From assembly GCA_023634235.1 (NCBI GenBank), contig JAMKCF010000014.1, forward strand, positions 5,407,501-5,471,500: a stretch of 64,000 nt of DNA, given 5' to 3'. Source of the DNA: Pisaster brevispinus. Lineage: Eukaryota; Echinodermata; Asteroidea; Forcipulatida; Asteriidae. Below are positions 24,572 through 37,200 of this stretch, piece by piece. Position 1 is the first letter of the stretch. Every line of letters begins with the position of its first letter. The notes under the pieces are model-generated. The model worked only from the letters and a program-made list of their open reading frames with translations. It was not told the origin of the DNA and did no database searches. The position numbers and the translations under genes were made by a program.

Positions 24572-24577
24572 AATAAA
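24572..24577 (+). terminator. Candidate polyadenylation signal of KDM6A
   Basis: This is a canonical AATAAA hexamer on the host-gene strand, about 1.7 kb after the stop codon. Other AATAAA-like hexamers are expected by chance in this AT-rich sequence. Confidence 0.35.
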
Positions 24578-24600
24578 AACTAAACCACAGATACTGGCTG

Positions 24601-27600
24601 TGTGTTATTTCAATATGGAAGGACTATTTAAAGTTTTGATGTGCCGATTTTTAACTGTTGTTTTGTCCTTTTGGTTTTTTGCACACATTAATTTGAGGCT
24701 AAAATTCGATTAGTATTTGGTAGGTTTTTAAATGGACACAATCAGTTAATATCACATTGAAATGAGAAACAAACTTAGTTTGTATCAAGTAAAGCCAACT
24801 AAACACACTACAACTTGTTATCAATATTTGTCACTATTCAAATGAACCCCCCCCCACCAACTATCTTGTTGTTTGGTTGACAACCTTGGTTTGATAAATG
24901 TACTTACGGTTTGTGTGCCACTGACAGCCACCTACATATTGCTCTTAGTAAAGATACACTAAGGCCTCTCTCTTGCAGGACACAGAATGTGAAGCCCAAT
25001 GCCAAGCCCATAATCAGGCACTTCTTTCAAAGTGAAGACACTGGAAACATCAGCCTTGATTTATGTGATGTCATGTCTTCAACATTGTATTGGCTGCTGT
25101 CTGCCATGCTCACCAGTTTGGGAGGCAAATTGCATATACAAATTATTTCAAGCTCGTTGAATGCCATGCCGGCTAAACTGCGCACTGCACCCGTATAAAA
25201 CACAAGGACGTTGACTCCCAAAACAGCGCACCCAAGATCATTGTGATGATAACGTCAGGTGGCGTTGGTCAGTGTACTTGGAAATAATTGGATCCAAAAT
25301 AAGAGATATTCAAAAGTTCTTATTCTCATCTATTTGATGAGAAAATGAGCCCAGCCTTGAGTTTTGGCAGGAAGTGTCCGATTTTATGACATGGAGCATC
25401 ACATGTCAAGAATGCAACACTCAAAGAGATGGTCATACATTCTTGAAGTTTTCCACGATCCAAAGACGTCACAAAGTTGCATTGTGTAAATGTACACAGT
25501 ATCTATTCGTTACCACCTGTTTCAGTCATTCTAGTATTAGTATGGTGTTTCCAATCCCCCTCGTTAACTTTCAACTATGCAAATTTAGTGTTAATTGTCA
25601 CAGTGTATGTCTTATGTTGAATATTCATATTGGATAATGATGGGGCAGGTATAGACGCCTCTGTAATTGTGTGGTTGCAAGGACCACTTGTGAATTTAAA
25701 ACAACCAACGCAAACTCCACCCCCATCCCCAGAAAACAGTTTAGAAAGATTCCTGCAAAGCAGATGACTAAAACAGGATCCATTCTCAGGCGTCAGGATA
25801 GTTTCTTCACACACACCCCCTGAGGAATTTCTTCTTGTGCGTTTGGGACCTAAGTTACTGAGCTTTCCTTGCTTACACATATAGAATAGAAACTTGGTGC
25901 AGACCCTGTAAGTGAAGAATGGTGGTCATAAGACAGGTGCAGAACTCCTCAGTTAGCAGGGCAAAAAAATGGGCCCAGGTCTTGAATTTAATTCATGTAT
26001 ATATTTTGGGGAAAGGTCAAGGTCTCTCTAAGGACATTTCCAGAAAACATTTCAACAAACTACACACCAATAATATTTTCTTGCATTAAGAAAACAAAAA
26101 CGTGTTTGTGATGAAGGCTTCAATTGTTATTCATTTCATTTGACATGTTCTTGATCTCTCCAATTGTCAGTTACAAAAACTGAAGTTAATTCTTCCCAAT
26201 CTAAAGTCATTCTACCCCCACCCCACCCCCACCCCCCCTCCCCGTTGTCATATTCCCAAACAATTTCAGTAAATGAGAAAACGTTCTAGTTATCAACATA
26301 TGGAAATGAAGTGGTGAGTTTTTGTTTTTTTCTCGGTTGAAAAATAATTAAATAAATGTGTGGCTGACATGAAATCCCAGCCAACGTTTTCACGAAGAAA
26401 CGATTTTCAAAGGCCTTGCGTCGTAAAACATGTAATTGATATGAACTTAGCTTTGAACTTGAGTAGAGTTGTTCCACTTAACAGCAATAACAGAATGCTG
26501 TATAATATTGATCGTGCAGTAGATAGTATCAACTAGTTGTTGTTATTTTTTTTTCTTGTATACTTGACACCAATTATCTCAGGGATTGCCATATGTTATG
26601 TGATTTTACTTGAGCCCAGTGTAGTCAAGAGGACGTAGCGTAGATAGAAATATCGCAATTTGATTTCGGATTTTGAAATTTTTTTAAAAAGTGGAAGAGA
26701 TGAATTTGTTTGCACATATGTTTACCAAAGGAGGCATAAAAGAAAGAAAGAAAAAGATTGTGTTTTTTAAGTTCTATGCATAGATTAAAGTGTAACAGAA
26801 TCCTGTATGTTTTACTAAAGCTAACTGGGTTTGTTTCATAATTGTGCGTTGGGAGGGGGGGGGGCTGTGTCAATGTTTGTTTTGTGTCCCACGATTACAT
26901 TCAAAGTGTGGTTTGAGTTTGAACAAATCTCATCTTATATGAGCTGGAGATTGCGTTTCATTTGTAACCTGCTGTCTGAAAAGGTTGGCTTGTTTTGAAA
27001 CTCCATTTTAGAATTCAGTGGGGAAGTATATCTGTCCGATATTTGGCCAACACTAGAGAAGGTTGCACATTCCAGTGTGTTCTTGTGATTCTACTTTTAA
27101 CCATGCCAGTAGGCGTCATATTGACATTGCAATTACTTTCCTCTTGAGAGCATGTTATATGTGTAAAAGTTGAGTGTTGATTGGGAATGGATCTTTGTCA
27201 TTAAAACCTTGCTGTGCTTCAGAACGAAACTTGGATTCTATGATGGCATTACCCAGTCTGGTGCCCCAAGTACCCTGTGACAATGATTGTGCTTAAGTCT
27301 AATTTCATTTTTTTTTATAGGGACCTGAACAATTTTTCCCAGCCTTGGTGTTGTCACGTCAGGTTTAATTGGAAGAAAAGGTTTTTTTTTAATTGCTTCT
27401 TCACGGTAAAAATCTATACTATGGGTGGTACTTTTTAGTTTACATTGCTTTCTTGAATGGAATCTGTTTTGGGAAAATGATGCCAAAACAACCGTTGTGC
27501 ATGTGGTGTACATATCAACTTCACATTAGTTTGCATACCTTTTATACCTGGAAAAAAAAACCATGTTAACAATTGCAATTTTTGTAAGACGAGATTTACT

Positions 27601-28050
27601 TTGATATCAGTGTGGTCTTTGTGTTTGTTAAAAGATGAGTGTGGAAAGTTTCTGTCTTCATTTCCACAAGGATTGTTGGTTTTAATGCAGTGTTCTTGTA
27701 CATTTCGTACAAATCACAAACAAAGGATGTCAAGATAAATATGTTGCCTGGTTTAGAAATGAATTAATTCAAACCTCGTAAGTAATTTCTTTGAAGTGTC
27801 TCTCTTGAGCTGGAACAAAAACAACCAGATTCATAAAGATGAGGAGAGTCTGTTAAGATCTTCTTTTAACTTATGAAGACTTAGCAGTTTGGGGTGTTAT
27901 TTTTCTGTGAGTGCCTCATGTTTGTTTTTTTAGGTTGTTTTGGGATTTTTTTAGGTAAAAAAAACCCAACTTACTATTAATTCTGAGCCCCAAAACGTCC
28001 AAACTTAAATCAGAAGAAAAACAAATATATCAATGATCGAAAGGCTGATT
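24601..28050. other. AT-rich intergenic or extended 3' UTR sequence, no gene seen
   Basis: No exon, RNA gene or full transposon was recognised. Short C runs occur near 24846 and 26216. The open frames here are short and have no recognisable domain. Confidence 0.5.
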
Positions 28051-28217
28051 CCAGGGCCCATTTGGATGGAGCCGCTGAAGCATAAAAGTAATTAAGCACA
28101 AAACAGTTTTGCTTACCATGAAGTTACCAGTCAAAATACCATGTCACATGACTGGTTTTCTGCTTACTTTTGCTAAGCAGAAAATATGTAAGCAAAGTTA
28201 ATGAATTTGGGCCCAGG
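28051..28217. mobile_element. MITE with CCAGGGCCCA inverted ends
   Basis: The left end CCAGGGCCCATTT is mirrored by the right end TTTGGGCCCAGG. The interior carries GCTTAC/GTAAGC motifs like those in the 12052-12273 element, so the two belong to one superfamily. It lies in the intergenic region downstream of KDM6A. Confidence 0.6.
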
Positions 28218-31200
28218 TTAGCAGAGATACTGCTGGTCTTCTTTTTTTTTCTTTTTTTCTTTTGCTTTTATTTTAAACTCAAATTTTAATAATATATAGA
28301 ATGAATTGGTTACTAATTTGTAATGTTCTTTTTCACGGGTTTGTTATTTTTATTTGAATGAATTGCAGCCTGAAATATTCAAATCTGTTTGTCTCGGTTG
28401 CTGCTAACCTATAGCATGGAGCGTAATTGTTTCTTTTTGGGTCTGTGTTTGCAAGAAAGTCAAAACAATAAGTTTTTAAGTGGTGTGTGTTAATTATAAT
28501 TACTTCTCAGAAAGCTGGGATCGGGATTGGGTAAAGTGGATTAAGCAGAAAAGTTTGTCAAGTTTGGATTAGTCTTGGTTTAGACCCTGTGCACTGACGT
28601 CACACTCGGCTACTGTCTGCCCTTGGTCTGCTATTTTGAGAGTTGATCACATGATAAGGAGCACGTCTAAATGCTTTGCATGCCTCCATGGTGACACACT
28701 AGGACAATGTGACTCTCAAGATAGCGCAACCGAGAATTTTGGGAGGTGATGATGGAATGTGAATGGGTCAATAGAAGGAAAGATGGAGCTGCACTTGGGT
28801 TTCTGTATGTTAAGAACTTGTCTGTGTGTGACGTCTGCCAGTTTGCATACATTGCAAGTAGGATGAAGATGTGTTACTAGATTGGGTATTTTATGTACAC
28901 TGTAGTGCTCCACTTGTGAAATCATAAAATGTGAATGCTGGGTGTTGCGTGTCATTTGTGACAAAATGGAATGTTGGGCCTTATTTCAGGAAGTGTTGCG
29001 TAGCAACTTTATTGACAAAGCACAATCTTGGGGAACCATTAGTTAAACAGGAGTTTGCATTAGATAACATTGATGTTTAAGTGGAGCAATGAATTAAGAC
29101 TTTGTTATGTTAAAATTGGCTTCTGGTTCTAACAAGTAGGAAGTATTATGGGTCGTAGTCATGTTACCCGTATTCAACAGCAATCATTAGTACTGATTTT
29201 CATCCTTTAAAAAAGGAACCAGTTTACTTGCCCTTCCTGCCTCCATGGTTACATTGCTTTGAATGGAATGAAAGTATGGTGGTGCACCGTGACGAGAAAC
29301 ACTGTCAAATGTGCTCTCTTGTTTTACTCGAAAAACCTTTGAGCTGAATTTTAATGAGCATGCAGCAGTTTTTGACAGTTTTCTCCGGGTCAAGTTTCTG
29401 CCACGGTTTAGGTTATTATTATTATGCTGTGTTTTTCCACTACTAATTGTTTTGTTTTTTTAATAACTGAGTGTCCTTTCCCTAGTCTGTTGTCATGACA
29501 TAGCATAATGCTCCACCATAACTGGTCTCACTTGATCACACTTTAAGTTTATAAGTATGTTTATACAATAATTAATAATTTTGTGACCAACATTTAGCAG
29601 AAAACCTGACAGAAAATGTAAAAAGAAAAAAAAAAGAAAAAGAAAAAAAGAAAAAAGAAGAAAAAAACATTTTACGAAGACTGAATGACAGAACATTTTG
29701 TACTCACAAATTGTATTTACTTGTTTCAGCTTGACTCTATTGAAGTAGCCAGGTTGAACTTTGTATATTGTAAAAAAAGACCTAATTTTGTTTCTGATGT
29801 TTTAGATGAAACATTAAGATGGTAGAATATTGTGTATCTAAAGTCAGATGTTGTATTAAAAAGAAGATGTAATATTTTTGTTTCTGTGAATTGTCACAGA
29901 GGTTATAGCTGCAATTTTGTTTTCTGTTAAAAAAACTGTTAAGCAGATCTGATTTATTTGAATCTAATGCAGTCATATGAAATTCAGAAAATTTCTGTGC
30001 ATACAATTTTTGGTTGCATTTTGTTGTTTTTTTATTGCTCATGTCTCAAATGTGTGACTCTCCGGTCGGGCGTTTGTAGACGACCATGATAAGTCATTCC
30101 TCTGTGTGCATAGTGTTTAGATTGTATCCGGTTAGGACTAGATTACTGTTTAAAGGAGAAAAAAAAGGGTTGTTTTAGACGGTCAACACAAACAGATGGA
30201 GAACGTAGTGGTCTATCTTTTCTTGTTTTTATCATAGTTTTTTGGATTGATTTATACAAGTAATAAGGAGGTTTGCACATTTCATTTTTTCAAGAATTGA
30301 ATAATATTGAAAGTAGTTTCTGACTTTTTTCCTCTCAATTTGGTATAATTGTACATTGTCACTTTATTTATGAAATACATATTTATTGCAAAAGCAAACA
30401 CTTGAAGGTGACCTTGTCTCGACTCTCATTAATGTAGGAGTGATATTGGTCAAAGAAATGACAAGACTTACTTTATACCCCTTTTTACTTTTAAGGTAAA
30501 TTAAGGAAAATTGGTGCTCCGCCCCCCCCCCCATAAAAAAAACCCCAAACAAACTACAAGACTTGCTCGTCATGCTTTAAATGAAAGCTTGCCCTTCAAC
30601 TTTTTTTTGGATAATTGTTTTGATATCAAAAATGCGACTAGGTACATATAGCCCTTGTGGTTTTTTTTCTTCCAGAAAAACAAAGGAAAACATCAAAGCT
30701 TACCTGTCACTTTTAAACAAACTGGGGAAATTTGTCTCTTCTGTACTATAAAAAAGGCTGACTATTTGTAAAATTTAAAGCAAATTTGGAGATGCTTTGA
30801 TCAACACAATGACAAGACTTACCACTAATGATTATTAGGTCAAATGATAAGGCACTACTTGAGCAAATCTGAGAAATTGGGTGAAAAATCTACACGGGAC
30901 AACCTGTGTAATTTGAGATAATTTGGGGACAACTTTTGGTTATGTCCAAGTTTTTGCATTAGTAAATATCTAGGCTTACCCCTTGTCAATAGTAGAAGCA
31001 AATTGGAGAAAACATCAAGGCATTTTAAAAACATGCATGTTGACGCAGAGATAACATCAGCTTTTCCTGAATTGTAAAACTTTATTTCAGAAAATTTGTT
31101 TACATTTGCACATCAATATAATAGAAAAGAAAAAAACAATGCAGAATACAATTTATAACCTGCTTTTACTCATTAACACAAAAGTCTTACAATGAATAAT

Positions 31201-32650
31201 ACTGGCCTATGTGGATGTGATTAGGCATAGCATATTATGGAGTTTTAGAAGTACATATTTGACATTAATGTGAATGATAGCATGTGAAATTTTCCTGTGC
31301 CACACAATGCAACTTCTCACACTTATGTTCGCGTAATAAGTCATTTGCCAATTGTATGTTGATCTGAAATAATGTCTAGCACCTTGCTTAGTCACTTGGT
31401 ACCGCTTAAATGTGAATTCCTCAGACTAGAGACAGTTACTTTGTCACTTGGCTCAGGGCTAGCTTTTGCGTACTTACATACGAGTAGTCAAATCACCAGT
31501 TCTTCCCAGGTCACAACTCATGAAGAGAGTTTATGTACATGGTGTCTCTGCAAACCTCACTTGATTACATGCAAGGCGTTGAATGAATATGTATGGCACG
31601 TTGATAGGTACCATGGTTTGCCAATCTGGAAGTTGTTATGCAAAAGCTTACCCTGAAGGATGTGTCGAAGCAACACCATTTCAAGAAAGACTAGCGCGCC
31701 CAGCACGGCACCCCACTGTATTCAACAAGTCAAAGCAACAGATCTTATTTCATGAATGAGTGCGCTGAAAGAACGTGTGCCGTACCACCTTGAACATATG
31801 CAATGTAAGTGTGTAACTAACAAATAACGAATCAGCTAAAAATTTACCTGTTACTAACTTTCTATATATATACTTATGGTGCCCTGTAAACCACATACAC
31901 TGTAGTTCGATGGGTCGTAAGCAGAGTTCCATGATAAGCAGAGCCATGAAACTGGGTCCAGACCTTGCATATGATGGGACGTCACTGGTGGAAAAGGGAA
32001 TGTAACCAAAGCGTTTGAATGTCATTGCTACCATACAAGCATGCACTGTTGTGGTAGAACTAAGCATTTCTTATCATTTCTCAATCCACTAGTGACACCA
32101 CATGTAGTACACCATGAGCAAGGCCTGCTTTGTGGGCCTTCACAGAGGGCATTGTTTTAAATAAAATCGATTTACAAATATAGGGGATAGTAACAGGTAT
32201 ATTTTCAGCTGAATCATTATTTATTAATTACACTTTCAGGTGGCATATGGACAAGGTTGTACAGCAAACAAAATAATTTTTATTTGGCAAAATGACAGAC
32301 ATGTAACCTGGATGCGCTTGGTGTTCTTCTTTCTTTCTTTCCTAGTTATACCACTGTGTAACAAACTGCAACAATTTCCATCAATATCAGAGAAACTTGC
32401 ACTTGTTTTGAATAATAAATTTCTGGACAACTACACTTGTGTTGTTCTTTGTTTTGCTCAGAAATTTAAGCAAGATGGTGTAAAACACATGTATTACATA
32501 AAACACATGTATTATATGCACTGCTTTAACAATTAAAAGAAAATAATAAAAATTTATATATACACGCATGCAAATAATAAAAATCTTTACAGATCATGTG
32601 TGAATACAGGAATCTATTAACAACCAGTAGTTTAATAAGTTTAAAATCTA
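28218..32650. other. AT-rich intergenic sequence, no gene seen
   Basis: No exon of either neighbouring gene and no RNA gene was recognised. It contains an AAAAAG-rich run (29617-29668) and a fragment of the GCAGAGCCATGAAACTGGG MITE end at about 31920-31965. Confidence 0.5.
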
Positions 32651-32658
32651 GCACTTAC

Positions 32659-33290
32659 AAAATCTGCTCTAGAGTGTTGGGGTTGTGGGTTCGAATCCCA
32701 CTTTATTATCCTGTGGAGGTCAGGACCTGGTTAAATCTTGCAGTTCAGAATCTGCTCTAGATTGTGAGGCTTGTGGGTTCGAATCCCACTTTAATATCCT
32801 GTGGAAGACAGGACCTGGTTAAATCTTGCAGTTCAGAATCTGCTCTAGATTGTGGTGCTTGTGGGTTCGAATCCCACTTTAATATCCTGTGGAGGTCAGG
32901 ACCTGGTTAAATCTTGCAGTTCAGAATTTGCTCTAGATTGTGAGGCTTGTGGGTTCGAATCCCACTTTAATATCCTGTGGACTGGAAGACAGGACCTGGT
33001 TAAATCTTGCAGTTGGAGACATCTGTTCTAGATTGTGGTGCTTGTGGGTTCGAATCCCACTTGAGGAAGCTGTGGAGGATAGAACTCTGTTGGATCTAAC
33101 AGTTAATAGCATCTGCTCTGGAATGTAGTGTCATGGGTTTGAATCTCACTCAATTATCACATGGAGGACAGAACGCTATTAGATCTGGCACTTAAAAATA
33201 TATTTGCTCTTCAATTTGGGGGTTGTGGGTTCCAATCCCACTTGAGTATCCAGCGCAGGACAGGATTCGGCATCACTGCCCATCACACAT
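32659..33290 (+). repeat. Tandem array of about 88-bp units, each with a tRNA-like T arm
   Basis: Seven units follow head to tail. The first four are nearly identical and the last three diverge. Each holds GTGGGTTCGAATCCCAC or a close variant, a perfect T-arm stem-loop that contains a Pol III B box. The rest of the unit (ATCTGCTCTAGATTGTG ... CCTGTGGAGGACAGGACCTGG) has no canonical A box and does not fold obviously into a full tRNA. The array lies between the convergent 3' ends of KDM6A and FBXO36. Confidence 0.85.
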
Positions 33291-33299
33291 TGGTGTATG

Positions 33300-34245
33300 G
33301 GTAGGAACCCAAATAATACCCTCTATTTTGTCAAAAAAATCCTCACCCTCCAATAATAACAACTAAACAAAGCGAAACAAAAATAACCCCCCAAAACAAC
33401 AAAATTACACAGGATCTGGCAAGTTTTATCTGCTCCCAAACAAAGCAACTTTAGTCCCAAAGTCTTGTTCAAAAGTTAGAACTACATTGTACTAGTTATA
33501 GTTAAATCTTTTTAAACAGTATAATAAGCTCAAGTTCTACCCTGGAATTAAAGAACATTAGCCGATAAAAGACAAAAAGTGCAAAAGGACTGACTTTCTG
33601 ACAACAAACTTTTTTTTACAATCACATACAAAAAAGGGAAGTCATGTTGTATGCTTTCATGTTATAAAACATAAAGTAACGTTTTGTGAGAACAAAATGA
33701 ATTTCAATGCGTCAACACTCATTCAATAAGTATCGCAAACAGCTGAGGCAGTACTATTGGTTGAAAGGTTGTCAAATTACCAAGAAGAATGCTGCCCTCA
33801 CACAAATGCATGATGATATCCATCTACATATTCACATCCAAATAGTGAGTTTGAGATACATAGAGATCAAGGAAATAGCTCACACAGAAAACAAAATGAA
33901 CATATCTTGACTAGCATTTCCCCTTTATGGCAAACCTTCACAGCGAGGTGGTGATTTCACCCACACTCAATTAAACTTCAAACACTGCTCTGATGCGAGT
34001 AAATGATGCACTATATACAACAGCTTTGCAGGTTACACCATCATTTGCAAGGTTCATTATTAAGTTTCTTATTAAGACGGAATTTCAAACATTTTCTTTA
34101 GTTTTTCATTATTTATATCAACACAATCAGAACAGTTTCATTTCAAAGAGTATATTACAAGAATGGGACGGAATTGGTGTGGAATGAAAAACCTTTGTAC
34201 CTAGTACTTTAGTTGGTGGACGGAATCTGGAGTGGGCATGGAATG
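33300..34245. other. Intergenic or FBXO36 3' flank, no gene seen
   Basis: The AT-rich sequence just downstream of the FBXO36 stop codon probably includes its 3' UTR. I saw no unambiguous polyadenylation signal on the minus strand. Confidence 0.4.
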
Positions 34246-34250
34246 TCCCT

Positions 34251-37200
34251 CTATGCATCAGTCAGGAATGTTACACCGCCCTCTGGAGTATCTTGCTTGT
34301 TCTGATGGCGTCTCAGTTTCACCTGTGGATCATTTTAAAATTAAATAGTAACTTTGTAATACAGAAAAGAGAAAGATGCACAAATTTTTGGACAGGATTT
34401 CCAAGTTTTCTACGTAACAATGTTCTTTTTGTAAGTCTTTTTTGGTAATTTTCTGGAATTACTTTCTGTATTGTATAGTCTTCAACCTAGCTCTTGTCTT
34501 GTTATGTTTTGAGCTTTATACCTACGTTTATTTTACTTATGCGGCCCCCTTACCCACATAACTTTTTTTATTTTGTGTTATGCACAGGTTTTTTTTTCTT
34601 CTTGTTTTCTTTTTGGCTTGCTTTGAATGTTCACAAGTTTGTTATGTTTTTATACGCCTGCAAGTTAGTGCTTGACATGGATAGAAATTCAAAGCAGAGT
34701 CGAGGCGAGCTGAGGTTAAACTGTCAGCTCTGTTCTCAACTTGTTAAGGTTTTTGGATGTTTTTAATGGAATGGTATTGATGATTGGGAATAAAACAGTG
34801 TTGACACAGTCTTAAACGGCTTCTCAAAACCTTGTAGGGTCGTGGCCATTGGATAAAGGGACCTCGTTGGTTTGGTCCTTTATCGCACAGCCACAATCCC
34901 GCCGGTTTTAAACGGCCATTTAAGACCTCGTCACAAACTCTTTTATTCCCTTATTGGTACATGCTTTAAGCATAAAACCAAAATGGAGTACAAAAGTCTT
35001 CATTTTAAGCCAGCATGGTGTACCTTAGAACTGAGTCAACAAAACAATAGTGATACCATTCCTTGTGTTATACCAGCCTAGCAGTCCACATTGTACACAT
35101 TAACACAGTCCTCCCCAAAACTTTGGACAAATCTATTTGTTTTGCATGAGTCATGTCTCAAACAATCAAAAACAAACACAGCAAAAAGACAGAAATCTGA
35201 AAAGCTCTCCTCTGTCTGGTTTTGTGTACTGTTGCTACGGCAACAAAATGGTCAAATTTGCACAAGGCAGCTGGGTTGGTCCACTCAACCAATTTAAGCA
35301 CACGATGCATTGTTAGGGGGGTTCACCCCCAGCACTGCACTGGTGACTGCCGACGTATGCAGACACATAACAAATGTCAGAAGTAGAAGTACTCTGCCAA
35401 TATTCTTTAATCACGTAGTTTACAAGACAATGCTCTGCTTTGCACAAATCGCTGAGCAAAAAAAGTACATAAGAAAGACTCTGGAACCAGTCCAATGCAA
35501 CTGTTAGTTTGGCTGGAAACCTAGAGCTTAGATTTATATGCGCTTAGCATGTTTGTGCTCCAAGCAGCTCTATAAACTGTAGAAGCCCCACTTCAGAAAG
35601 CTGTAACAGCAGAAAAATTTGTTCAACACAGTCCTTCATTTTCAGGAATATGAGGAAAGCTATAAACTGCTCTCCTTCAATAATTGAGCACTCCTCAGAA
35701 CTAACCATCACACATTTGTCAACACAGTGAAATTGAAACATGAATTTATAAAAATCCGATTGCTCATGTTTTGTTTAAGCACTTTAAAGTAGAGTTATAG
35801 ATAAGTTTTTCTCATTTTTTTATAGGTCAAATTATAAAGAAAGAATCGATAAAAGTCACATGTAAAGCAGCAAAAAATTGTAATGGTATTTTCACAAGAA
35901 CATCAAATCCATCCATGTTTAGCATGGGTTCCAGTCGAATCTCTTGCCAAGAATTCGTGAACGGACACCAACCATCAGAAATCTCAGAAACTGTTGTTGT
36001 ACAAAATGTGGCATACAAGAAGGGACAGGCTGCCACCATTGTTTGTCATTGTATTTGGCTCAATGGGAGGCAAGGCTGATCATTCTGAGATTCCACCACA
36101 CCATGGCAGATTATCGGCTATGGCTCACAGCCGAGGCTCTGTGATTCAAGGTGAGCGCCTACTCATGTTTTCTCCTGGTGCTAGTTGTAAGAACTTTTTT
36201 TGTCTCTCCTTTGTCAAGTCAGAGTTTCGATATTTTCAAAGAAAAGCGCTTACTCAAGAAGCTACGAAAAAATCACTACGACCGGGCACAGAGATTTTTT
36301 CAGAATGCCGACGTGAAGTAGTTAAGGAAGTGCCATGGTCTGTCAAAAGTAAGCACAAATCTGGGCTTGAGAGCTGGCTTAGGCTTCATCTGCCTGTTTG
36401 ACAGAGACTTAACCAGAGCCCCAGCCAATGCCGAGGTTTTAAAAAGGGTCAAAGTTTACCTGAAGCTGCAGCTTATTGGTGAAGAACATTCGTTTCCATC
36501 CCATCTCATGAGCTAAAGATCGCATCTCATCTGTCACTGTGTCACAATGATTCTCATAGATTTGTTCCCAAAGAGCTTCGGTATTGCATATCTGTATGTA
36601 CAAAAATAAACCAGTAACTAAGGTGTTACATGGTTCTGTTAGTCTCACTTAAAGTGACATTGCCTGATACTTCAACTAAAGATTGTCGCATCAGAGCAAA
36701 AAAGTTGTATCACAGCATAATGGCTATGTGGGTACATCCTGTTATTTGAAGCAAGATATGATATTTTGACTAAAGATTTCAAACTCGCATAAAATGCTAT
36801 TTTAGGAGATTACAGTGTTTTTACAGTGACACAACAAAATTTACTTCCCGAATGATCTTTGACAGTTGACTCCATTTCAAAATGGGAAACAAAATGCAGA
36901 AGCCTTAAATACAAGGCACAAAACATTTCTAACGAACAGAATGTTTATGGTTGCTAATAAATTAGACAATATCAGGTCTCCAAAGTAACTCACTTTATGA
37001 CCACACATCGGTGGTAACAGCCAAAATATTATTCTTTATGCAATTATTAAATCTTTTAAAATAACTCACTTATTGTATCTGATAACTCTTACTAATCATT
37101 AATAGGCATGTCAATTGAGTTTATAACTTTTTCGAGGAAAGGAAACAGATATTCAAATCAAATTTTTAACCGTCAACTTGGAAAAATGTTTAGTGATGAA

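Larger units (their letters stand above)
22858..24600 (+). other. Probable KDM6A 3' UTR
   Basis: The stretch after the KDM6A stop codon has no convincing coding exon. An AATAAA polyadenylation signal sits at 24572-24577, which would give a 3' UTR of about 1.7 kb. A tandem duplication lies inside it at 23421-23610. Whether the transcript ends here or runs further cannot be decided from sequence alone. Confidence 0.5.

Noticed and set aside
35994..36401. Open frame of 135 codons on the plus strand within FBXO36.
   Set aside because: No recognisable domain, begins in a dispersed repeat, and lies antisense in an intron.
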